A stretch of 35,689 bases of DNA from Lenisia limosa (taxonomy: Eukaryota > Breviatea), in contig LPNZ01011377.1 in assembly GCA_001655205.1 (NCBI GenBank), positions 1 through 35,689 on the forward strand. Reading direction: 5' to 3'. Below, piece by piece: positions 10,501-19,900 of the stretch. The number at the start of each line of letters is the position of its first letter. Within the stretch, counting starts at the first letter, position 1. The notes under the pieces were generated by a model. It was not told where the DNA came from, made no database searches, and worked only from the letters and a program-made list of their open reading frames with translations. A program made the translations under genes and the position numbers.

Positions 10501-12812
10501 GGTAGTTTACAAAGATGATGATATCAAATAGCACAGCGCCACCGGGGACCCCATACAGCCCCCCAACCTGATTTTTCAGCATTTCTGCCTCTGTCGCAGA
10601 CTGCTGAGCCTTGTCCTGGTAATTCCTCAAATTTCTTCGCAACTCTTCAAACTAAATGTTCATAAGAGACAAATACGCCTGTTCGAAATTCCAGTACTCA
10701 TAGAAGACACAAAGAAAGAACAGCACAACCATTCTGAATGTCTCCAAATAACGAAAAAGATCCATATAATATACCTGAGCCTTCACCAGCGCTTCAGATT
10801 CATTTGCCGCATCCTTCAACTTCACAATTTGCCTGTGAGAATTACTTCAGCCATGGTTAAAAACAACGGTATCATAAAGGCTTTCCTTCCGTTAAAATGA
10901 ATAAATTGTTAAATAGACCTCGCTATTTCCCGTGAAAGGAGTATTCGATACCCTACCCTTTGGCAGCATCCCTCTCCATTACAGCTTCCTGTAAGCTGTC
11001 CGACAGTCTCCGTCCTCTTCCCATTGCTGTGTCATAGTCAATGGTCATTCGGTTCAGTCGAATCTCAAAAGACTCTCTGAGGAACATAAGAATAGCAAAA
11101 CCAATCTGAATCCCTAATATAAACTGAGAAACCTCACGATGATTTTTGGTATTTTTCCAGTTCCAATTGACTGTGTTTGAAGTCAGCAGACAGATCTCTC
11201 AGATCACTGTTGGTATGTGACAAGTCATCTGAGAGCGTAAACAGAGAAACAAGCTCCTCTTGTTGATATATTTTCATTCGGATGACAAAAGGNNNNNNNN
11301 NNNNNNNNNNNNNNNNNNNNNNNNNNNNNNNNNNNNNNNNNNNNNNNNNNNNNNNNNNNNNNNNNNNNNNNNNNNNNNNNNNNNNNNNNNNNNNNNNNNN
11401 NNNNNNNNNNNNNNNNNNNNNNNNNNNNNNNNNNNNNNNNNNNNNNNNNNNNNNNNNNNGGCTGACAACAAACGAGGGTTGGGCACAACAAAACAACCAA
11501 AACCCAGGCCAGTCGCTTCTGCACCGCATCCCATCCCAGGGGGGATGATCCACTTCATACTTGCCAAATTGGACCTATCTTGCGCAAGTGAGTTGACCTC
11601 GGCCTTGAGTGATGCTATTTGTGAACGATCACTGAAGAGTCAGCTACAACAGGCAAGATTTAGCTACAATAGGGGATAATGCTCCAGAGAAGTGAAAATG
11701 ATTTTGATGACTTTTGTGTGAGGAGGTTCGCTTGAAAATTATCTCATAACTCAAGCCAGAACAACCAAACCCACTCTTTGCACATCTGTGACAGGTTTTC
11801 GAAGTTCGTCTGGACCTGGCTGAGGGCCGCAGTTCGGTCAGCTATGTCTGAAATGTCAGCTTCGATAATTTCTGTCATGTGTCTTCAAAAACATCGCATA
11901 GTTTCACTTACCGATAATTTATGACCATTAATAGACTCATAGAAATATCCCATTCTGTTCAACAGCTATGAAAAGATCCCTCACAGACCCTGTTTCTGCT
12001 CTTTGAGCTTAGAGGCCAGTATTTGGATTATTGCCTCGTCAGAGTCAGCATTCCTCATTTGCCGCTCGAACTACTGTGTAAGTTGCTGCATATGTCCGTC
12101 ATCATAAAGAAATGAGATACATATCTCTGTGGTCGGTTTCATTGAGCACAGGCAATATCTTCATCCCTACCAGCTCGTCCTTCTTGATTGCAGATTGTGG
12201 CCTATTTGTTGCCCCTGGTACACTATAAAGTCAGACCATAACAAAACTCAACTGTGCCAGTTGTGGCGCTCGTCAAATAAATAAACTAAAGAGAAGTCGT
12301 TACTTCTCAGAAAAAGACACTACCGATAGATTGCACAAAAGGGATGGAATATGTAATCAAGATGGTTTGATTGACAAGTGAGGGGAATAAATAAACAAGT
12401 GCATCCTTGCCCTATCATCTATCAACTCACTTCGGAAGCGCTGACCCTGAGTTCGAAGCTGCTATTGAGCGCGACATTTCAACCTGACTCTGCAAGGATG
12501 AGGGGGGGGGGNNNNNNNNNNNNNNNNNNNNNNNNNNNNNNNNNNNNNNNNNNNNNNNNNNNNNNNNNNNNNNNNNNNNNNNNNNNNNNNNNNNNNNNNN
12601 NNNNNNNNNNNNNNNNNNNNNNNNNNNNNNNNNNNNNNNNNNNNNNNNNNNNNNNNNNNNNNNNNNNNNNNNNNNNNNNNNNNNNNNNNNNNNNNNNNNN
12701 NNNNNNNNNNNNNNNNNNNNNNNNNNNNNNNNNNNNNNNNNNNNNNNNNNNNNNNNNNNNNNNNNGGAACCGATGGGGTCATCACAGCGCCCGATTTATC
12801 AATACCCGCCAT
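7558..12812 (-). CDS. Coiled-coil protein with C-terminal RING-like finger (putative E3 ubiquitin ligase)
   Basis: Start MAGIDKSGAVMTPSV at 12812; the first exon runs into a gap. Further exons: 12489-12431, 12222-12171, 12070-11989, 11847-11784, 11631-11561, 11228-11138, 11076-10957, 10832-10775, 10651-10557 (or 10568), 10229-10157, 10112-10029, 9916-9854, about 9541 into a gap, 9261-9201, 9136-9035, 8953-8876, 8790-8662, 8608-8567, 8493-8368, 8285-8238, 8181-8122, 8046-7960, 7647-7558. Phases close except around 10560-10229 and 9854-9541. Most of the >600 aa is charged heptad coiled coil (e.g. EEEAHQLKLQLQQHL). Near the end CLECLRIC and PCGHVFCKRC supply six RING ligands; the last pair looks like C-x6-C (ECPSFDAVC). 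A helical tail of about 30 residues follows, to stop TAA. A coiled coil with late RING recalls BRE1/RNF20, but membership is inference. Confidence 0.8.
9293..9358 (+). repeat. Dispersed 66-bp intronic repeat, copy 2
   Basis: Second copy of the element at 3551-3616, with the same ends (AAAATATCGATAGTTTTC and GTGAAGCC). It lies in an intron of the RING gene, antisense to it. It abuts a G run and an N gap, so it may be part of a larger element. Confidence 0.75.
9368..9446. other. Assembly gap (79 N)
   Basis: Follows a run of seven G. It cuts a coiled-coil exon of the RING gene, so at least one exon end is missing. Confidence 0.95.
9597..9652. repeat. AT-rich ATATGATATG-type tract
   Basis: Degenerate repeats of atatgatatgatat inside an intron of the RING gene. 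No coding signal. Confidence 0.6.
10243..10318. repeat. 38-bp tandem duplication next to a 3' splice site
   Basis: Copies 10243-10280 and 10281-10318 (agagagaaaacagatgac...ttgctca) differ at two bases. On the minus strand they form the pyrimidine-rich end of the intron before the exon at 10229, about 14 nt from its acceptor. Confidence 0.9.
11293..11459. other. Assembly gap (167 N)
   Basis: Falls wholly inside a RING-gene intron (11560-11229), so no coding loss is expected: the exons on both sides join in phase. Confidence 0.95.
11461..11545 (+). repeat. Dispersed intronic repeat family B, copy 1
   Basis: Contains acaaaacaac, then cagtcgcttctgc, then catcccatccc and a G run. The same order of blocks recurs at 14311-14390. 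It lies in a RING-gene intron and borders a gap. Confidence 0.65.
12512..12765. other. Assembly gap (254 N)
   Basis: Follows a run of G. It hides the end of the first exon of the RING gene and possibly one or more small exons. Confidence 0.95.
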
Positions 12813-13511
12813 CTTATAACGTACGAGTATTCAGTTATGAACGGGAAAATCAAATGGAATAACACTCCAAACAGTCCCCAACATTTGATAGATACTGCGA
12901 GGTCAAGAATATGAGCCATGTTCAAGATGGACATTTATGAAACAAAACGATGAGAGGATGGGTGATCATGCAATGCCCGCATACTCGAAGGTTGCGACCA
13001 GGCCTTGACATTTGCCAAGATGAGAAGCAAGTCGCTTCTATGCCCGAAGTGTGCAAGAAGTGTGTGAGCGTGGCTAAGTCTCTTCGCTTCAGATATATAT
13101 GCCTCCTAGCTTCAAGAGCAGCAAGGGCCTTGTGGAATTTTGCTGATCTTCAATTTCAATTTTTGATATGCTATCTGATTGTGTTTTTACAGTCAAGTTG
13201 CAGAGTTCTATTGTTTTTTGATAATTTTGATTTTAATTTTTTAAAAAACATTTCGGGTTGGAGTCAGAGCCGAGTCCGATTGTAGTAGCATATCATATGT
13301 ATAATGGTGTACACTTTTGGGCCTTTGAGCCCAATTTGAGAATTTGAGCCCTTCGAAATACAACGTTTATTTATAAAATAATGTCACAATTACTTCATTG
13401 AAAGATTTTTTTGATCGCAAGAGTCACTCACTACTGGCGCTAAATCTCTTAATACAGTACTGAATACATACATAACATAATAATGGAAAACAGGATAAAA
13501 AGAAGAGTCGT
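12813..13511. other. Intergenic region with no confident gene
   Basis: Lies between the RING start and the lectin-like gene's stop. Both strands of about 12930-13140 are open for 70-110 codons, but neither shows motifs or splice-supported continuation. A minus-strand AATAAA (13371-13366) could serve the lectin-like gene. Confidence 0.4.
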
Positions 13512-16500
13512 CTAAAAACTCCAAATGGTCTCGTCTGGTACCGCTGCAATGAAACTGTAACTGTCTGCAGACTAGGGGGTGAGAAGAGTGAATATTCAAA
13601 TAAAATGGTCGGGGAAGTTGGGAGCAGTGAGTAAATTAAAATGCATGACTTGACTCATGAAGAAACAGTACATCAGGACTGTTACTATTACTATTATCAG
13701 TGCTAAATATGAGTCAACAGCTATCAAGTGCCATGCCTACTAAGAAAACAGGATTATCATCCCATCTGCATTCAAATGAAAAACCTATTTTGGATACTGT
13801 GCGAATAACTAGATGTGTGAGAAAGTTACTTCCACGTGCTTTTAGAAATAAGTCTGGCATGAGCGACAATATTCGGATTCATTGCTTCGCTCTCACCCAC
13901 CGCATATTGAAGAGCCGTTTTGGTTTTCCTCAAGAACAGTCACGTGAACTACTGGGGTGGTACTGAAGACGGTAGGGAACACTACTGTTTGCTAATTCGT
14001 AAAATAGAACAAACAAGGCACCTGATGACCCAATACAAGTAGCAGTATAAACTTGGGATTGACATTTGTTGCTCTCCATAAGAATAATCATAGATCCTAA
14101 CCAACCTCTGTGACAACACCATATTGGACTTTCGTGTAGTCAAATAAGTTGTTGTTCACAGGGAGTGCAAGGAAATTCAGCACATCAACCCTGCAAGATT
14201 AGCTTTCAGCGTTCGCGACTTGAAATCGATTTTCTCTTTCCTCAAATAGAAACTATGGGGGTGAAAATTGGAAAATTTATGAACACAAAAAGCCTAAAAT
14301 CAACTCTGTTGGATGACAACGCACAAAACAAACAAAGCCCAGTCAAGTCGCTTCTGCAGCACCACATCCCACCACAAACCATGAGGGGGGCAAACATATT
14401 TAGGGGGTATCAAAAGATAAGAAAAAAATACACCAGCTCATGACCATACCCACGTTTTAGTAATTTTGCTCGTGTCTTCAGTGAAGCATCTGACGCTCAC
14501 TTCGTTAACGCTACGTGGTTTGTCCCCACGGCACTAGAGGGTGGTTGTCAACATAAGTTTGATGGTTAATGCCAAAATACAACAAATAATCTATCAACAT
14601 GAAACAGTCCAAAACAACAGCTCATGCCACCCCCCCCCCTCCAACATCAAGGCTTTTAGTGATGTCACGAGATGTGGTCTCTCCTTGAAGGAAAACAACG
14701 GGGGGCGATGAGAAAGACGGGTATGTCATGAGACTGAAAGGGACGTTGTTGTACACTCCGCTCTGTTGGCTGATGAGATACAATGGGAATATATATCAGA
14801 TATTGATATGTTTGTATCGTATTTCTACAAAAATGCTCAACAATCCATATCACCATATAAACTGATCAATTCTGATCATATTAGCCCATCCCCACATAAG
14901 CAGCTGGAATGCTTGTGTGCTGTACAACAAAAACGGAGACCGAATCAGCAGCAGCGTTAGCCTGAAATATCACTTTCAATTTGGAAATTGGCATTAATCT
15001 GGCATTAATAAAAGAATTTCATCAATCCAAGCATCATATGTAGTAACGGATGTTTCTTGCACTCAAGAAACATACATTTTGATACCCGGTTGTCCACACG
15101 TGAACATGTGTGTCATTTCTACTGTGGAATGCCACTTGCAGAGGCTCTGTGGATGTCGTCTAAAATGTTAATAATTGGTGTTGTATGCATTATAATACAG
15201 CCTTTAATATCATAATAAGAGGTAGTAATAGAAGTCTCTGATTATCTTTCAGTGTACTAAGAATAATACAGTTGAAGTTGCGTACATCCTGGGCAGTAGC
15301 GAAGAGAAGGGGACTTTTGTACATCGAAATGTCGATCACAAAGTCATTGCCAGGTGACACCTAAAGGTCAGCTGGACAACTTTTAACATAAGGCGTGGAA
15401 AAAAATATTACGTTAACGGCAAGTGCAATTAATTGATAAACTAATTCCAAAAATTGAAGCGGGAAATCATTTCATAAACTTTGATTGCTAATTAAATACA
15501 AAAAAATTATTACACAGGGTTCTAGACAATATCATTACACGAGGTTCTAGACAATATTTTTTACACGGAATTCTAAACAATATTTTTTACACGGAGTTCT
15601 AAACAATATTGTTTTACACGGAGTTCTAGACAATATTGTTCACCCCTCCCATCAAAGCCTCAATAACCTGACATACCCCTGTACACACTCCCATGCCTAC
15701 ATAATTTGAAGCAGTGACCTTGATAGAAGGGACTGCAGCCTAAAAAGTGACACTCTTGATGGATACGAGATACTCAGGTCTCAGAACAGTAAGATGGGAG
15801 TAGTTCATCAAAAGGTCTCAGAACAATAAGATGGGAGTAGTTCATCAAAAAGTTTCAAGACCCATAGCAAAAGCAAGAAAACAGAGAGGAAAATCCATCA
15901 AACTCTTAAAGTGTTAATCTGGTCAACAATATCCTTCATTCCCTCCTCAAATGTCGCTACAACCTGAAAGTGACGATCTGAAAAAAAGTCTGCTCCAGCA
16001 CAGTAAGGAATAATTGTTAAAAGGAGGTCACACATACCTGGTTGAGGTATGCCAGATTAATGGCGTCTGTTGGCCCTGTCGGTGCATTGAGGATCCTAAA
16101 AAGGAATAATTGTTGGAGCTTTATGACAACAATGACCAGTGTGATATTGCTGTAACAGAGCTTATTTATCTTTTTTGGATACCAGGGATATGAGGTCCAA
16201 GAGTAAGAAAATGATGATGTTTTTCTTCGATTCAAACTTTAAGAATAGGAAGAGGCGAAATAGAGAGTGTAATTAATACCACAAAAGTTTGCTCATTTCG
16301 ATAGATACTCGCCAAACAGTCCCCTTCTTACTCGAGACTTTTTAATGAGTGTTGCCCATTTCCGTTGACAGCGAAACCTGACGACAGACCGACTCCCCTG
16401 AAAAGGTCAAGAGAAGAATAAATGACATAACATGCCCGTAAGGTGTGAAAGACAGCAATGTTTATGGTGGGGAGGGTGGAGATAAGAAGGTGCCAACTGA

Positions 16501-16569
16501 AACTCCAACCCAAATCCATACTTGACCCATTACTCACCAAAACAGCAATAGCAATAAACAACTGAACAT
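13512..16569 (-). CDS. Secreted protein: phage tail-fibre-like collar plus H-type-lectin-like repeats
   Basis: Thirteen exons, every join in phase: 16569-16538, 16397-16332, 16095-16038, 15963-15904, 15739-15701, 15360-15286, 15159-15076, 14961-14896, 14762-14646, 14533-14454, 14190-14120, 13981-13901, 13543-13512 (286 aa, stop TAG). Residues 1-11 MFSCLLLLLFW plus GVGLSSG form a signal peptide. Residues 33-52 carry LNAPTGPTDAINLAYLNQ, the PTDAxN-x-x-Y pattern of phage tail fibres, followed by a short helix (VVATFEEGMKDIVDQINTLR). From about residue 86 come two and a half beta-rich repeats: strand PLLFATAQ / PPVVFLQGE / PVVHVTVLEE, then VSVFVVQ / VDVLNFLAL. The second half of repeat B (CFTEDTSKITKTVDVLNFLA) resembles H-type lectins. 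The likely role is a trimeric secreted adhesin; that is inference. The ends of exons 11-12 are the least certain. Confidence 0.8.
14311..14390 (+). repeat. Dispersed intronic repeat family B, copy 2
   Basis: Matches 11461-11545 in block order: acaaaacaaacaaagccc, aagtcgcttctgc, acatcccacc and a G run. Located in the intron between exons 10 and 11 of the lectin-like gene, in the same orientation relative to its host gene as copy 1. Confidence 0.65.
15510..15640. repeat. 26-bp minisatellite, five copies
   Basis: Units of 25-27 bp (ttacacggagttctaaacaa plus tatt...) start at 15510, 15535, 15561, 15587 and 15614, differing by a few bases. All lie in the intron between exons 5 and 6 of the lectin-like gene. 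Confidence 0.9.
15776..15849. repeat. 37-bp tandem duplication
   Basis: Copies 15776-15812 and 15813-15849 (aggtctcagaaca...ttcatcaaa) differ at one base. It sits in the intron between exons 4 and 5 of the lectin-like gene. Confidence 0.95.
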
Positions 16570-16913
16570 TTAGAAATTTAGAAAGAGAAACAACATCCAA
16601 AAAAAATCCAAAAAAAGCCCCACGGTCGCGAACTCGTGGTATGGATGTTGAGGCCTTCCCTTCCCTGGTCTCTTCTTCGCAAAAATGGGAAAGAAGAGAA
16701 TGTAGTTTAATTTTAAAGCGGAAGAGGGATGAGAAGAGGCAGTTTTCTGCCTTCAACACATTAAGCTGCTTAGTCGGCTATATTTATTGCTTCTTAAGTA
16801 CTTAACTTACTATTTAACGATTTAAAGGTTCAACTACTGAGATAGAGCTACAAAACCATAACCAAAGTCATATTCTTAGTAGGTCAGTTCCATCATCACC
16901 CCACCACCTCGTC
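16570..16913. other. Divergent promoter region
   Basis: 344 bp separate the start codons of the lectin-like gene (minus) and the XPG gene (plus). No clear TATA element was found on either side. Confidence 0.5.
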
Positions 16914-19900
16914 ATGGGTGTCAAAGGCTTATGGGACATTGCTGCTCCTGGAGGCCGTGAGGCTTCTCAACGCGAAATTGTTGCAGGAAAAGTCGTTGCT
17001 ATTGGTGGGATTTAAATTTTGCTCATCAAAGGCAACTTGGTGTTGCTGCTTTTTGCTTGGCAATAAAAAGACTGAAGTACCCGTCAGTGGTAACGCCCTT
17101 TCAGACGCGTCAATTTGGCTGCATCAAGCCTTGAAAACCGGAACCAAGTCGGAAGAGGATGCTCATCGAAGGGCTCTGACAGTGGGTTGGAAATATGGAT
17201 TCACTTTGCTGTTTTATTACCATTTCAATTCAAACTACCAGGTTCTCTTGAAACGAATTGTCCTGGTCTTGCATTTAGGTGGCAAGCCAGTTGTGGTGTT
17301 TGATGGTTTATCTCCACCCTTGAAAGTCAAAACCTTGGTGAGCGAGCAATACATTCATCAGTAAAATAGCATTATCTTTTTGTTTTCTTTATTGTTTTGG
17401 TAACTTTGAATGACACTTATTTATAATTTAAACGTTTTTATGCTTTGCGACTTTCAAATTAACATAGTAGAAGCAACGAAAGAAGTTAAGGAACAAAATG
17501 CAAGATGAATATGATGTGGGTTTCTGGTGGAGGTTCATGATCTCTATTTATCTTCTATGAATTACAATATTATTCGAATTCCTAAAACCTTTCTTGGACA
17601 TGATTGAATATCTAAGTCCATGTACAAAAGTGTACTCTTAAATCGTCTGGTGAAAGTTCTTTCTTTGGCGTTCTCATTACCACAGATTGCCTCGAATAAG
17701 CTGCTGTCCGCAACCCTTCTCCAAGCAGCGGTTAAGGCCGTGAAGGAGGGAGCAACCTCAGATCAAAATGGTGAGTTGAATGATAACATTTCAAAAGATA
17801 ATCCAACTGGGATACCACAATTAGTACGCAAAATTATTGGTTCCGGTAACTATTCTTTAGATTTATCAGGCACAATTTTGTCCAAAGAAGTTGAGGAAAG
17901 GGAATCTGAGTTCAGTACCTGGATGGGGGGTTTGCCAAAAGAAGAGTCAGTACCAAGTAGCGGGGTGGCTGCCTTGGAGTTGGTTTATTCCTCTCCTTTT
18001 GGGAATATAGTATGATAAAGTATGCTATCTTATGCTATCGATCTGATTAATATTTATTGTCTTGTTGATATATCAACTCATGATGTGAGGAAGGCCTCCA
18101 TTTACTTTTCAGAAATTGGTGCTTTGGGATCTTCGTCTTATTTCCCGACAATTCCTGAGGTAAGATTTCAAAAGTCGTCTCCTTACCCCAAAGGCGGTCG
18201 TAGAGGTACCACAAGGGTTAAATAAGGTTATATTCTCGCAGCTGAAGCCTGAAGAGCAGATCAACATCGCCACAAAGGACAGAGTATCAGGGATGGATCA
18301 TGGTGCTTATCAACATAATTATCTTTTCATAGGAACCCCTTAAACATTTATGGTACTTAACGATATTAAGTCAGTCAAGAAATACTAATAATATCATAAT
18401 ACACATGGATATTTGGTAATCGAGATGTCATGAAGTATATCCTGTTTGATGTTCCATTTTTTGGAACAGTTTTGTCTTTTACGTTGTTTTTCCAATTGCA
18501 TAACTTCCTAGTTGAGAACAAATGAGCAAAAAGCCCAAATTCGGTTGAGTAGATTGGAAGGAAGTGAAGATGTGGGTGAAGGGATGCTTTTTTATTAGAT
18601 GATGGGCACATGTTGTCGTCCTCTCAAATCATTAAATTTGTACTCTGTGCATTTAATGAACATTTAATTTTGAAATTTGAAATGAGATATTTCTCCATTT
18701 CACACACTTAATTGAAAGTAATTTCCTCAATGTAATGAATTGCACATTGTACATGCATATTATATACGTCCCAAATTCCCAATATACTGTTTGGAGCAAG
18801 AGTGAAATTTCAGAATCCGCAGTCATTCAGTGAGATCCAAATGGCAAGCATTATCAAAGCTAACTTGGTAAGTTCCTATTTTTCAACCAAGTGGACTGTT
18901 TTACTGTGTTTAATTTAATCTATTTGCCTTGGCTTATCATCATATTGTTTATTTATAGACAAGGATATCTACTTAAAAGGCAATTACACCACCAGAACAA
19001 AGATGGCACATATCTCAATATGCCAAAGAAAAACGAAGTTCCAATTGAAGTGGGAACTAATGAAAAAGGCGAACAGTATTACATTCTCAGAGGTTGGGCG
19101 GTTTTCAACCGAATAACATGATGATTGCATAACTGTGACATGTACATACAGTTTTTTTGTTTCATAACTAAACACTCGATCAGTTCCCCCACCTACCCTA
19201 ATTTATCAGGCAAAGCTGCACGTGACGCTCATAAGGCCACAGCAGCGCATAATGCAACTGAATTTGACAGCTACATTGAAGAAACCGGGCAAAAAGACGA
19301 AGTTGCTGAGTTGGTGAAGGATGATGCCAGAAAAGCGAGGGTGACGTCCTACCACGCGTACTATGACAGTGAAAATGAGTCTGAATCAGACATTGATTTA
19401 CCTGTGGGAGGGTGAGAGTGTTTAGGGGGACTAATTTCGATATTGATATGATATAAGCTGTCTTATTATTTAGGACGAACCATCACAGACGGTTCAGAAA
19501 CCAACAGAAGATCTTGACAGCATCCTTTCTGATTTTGACTCCATCTTGACAACGCCCACACCCCAGTCCAAAGCCTTTCACTTTCCCTCAGTCCCAACAG
19601 TCTCATTACCATCACAGTCCCCGGCTCCTTACCCCTTATCCACTCAAACTAGGCCCCTTGATCGCTCTGCACCATCTTTACCTCAACCGAGTACCAGCAA
19701 GTTTTTTAACGAAGAGATGGGAGCAGGGTTCATGGCGGATTACGAGGTCAATAAAGCTGGTCTTGTACACGAGAGAAAACGGCTTGCAAAGCAGCCCGGA
19801 ATCAGGGATGAGCTATACAGTGACGAAGACGCTGAAGAGGCTCTCATGTTGATGCAAGATACCCCGCAGCTACGAGTGACCCCAAGCCTCCCTTCAACCA

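Noticed and set aside
12928-13140. Possible exon on either strand
   Set aside because: Open frames exist on both strands with no recognisable motif or in-phase neighbour, so no gene is called.
13700-13966. Plus-strand open frame of 88 codons
   Set aside because: It is antisense to exon 12 of the lectin-like gene, has no motif and no splice continuation.
14165-14443. Plus-strand open frame of 92 codons
   Set aside because: It overlaps exon 11 and a dispersed repeat in an intron of the minus-strand gene, and lacks motifs.
15510-15640. CRISPR-like array
   Set aside because: Units are directly adjacent with no spacers, in an intron of a eukaryotic gene: a minisatellite.
15896-15900. TGATG overlap suggesting one gene stops and another with signal peptide MDFPLCFLAFAMG starts
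   Set aside because: Treating GTTTGATGG as a donor (intron 15903-15740) joins both halves in phase 0 and makes one coherent protein that already has a signal peptide at 16569.
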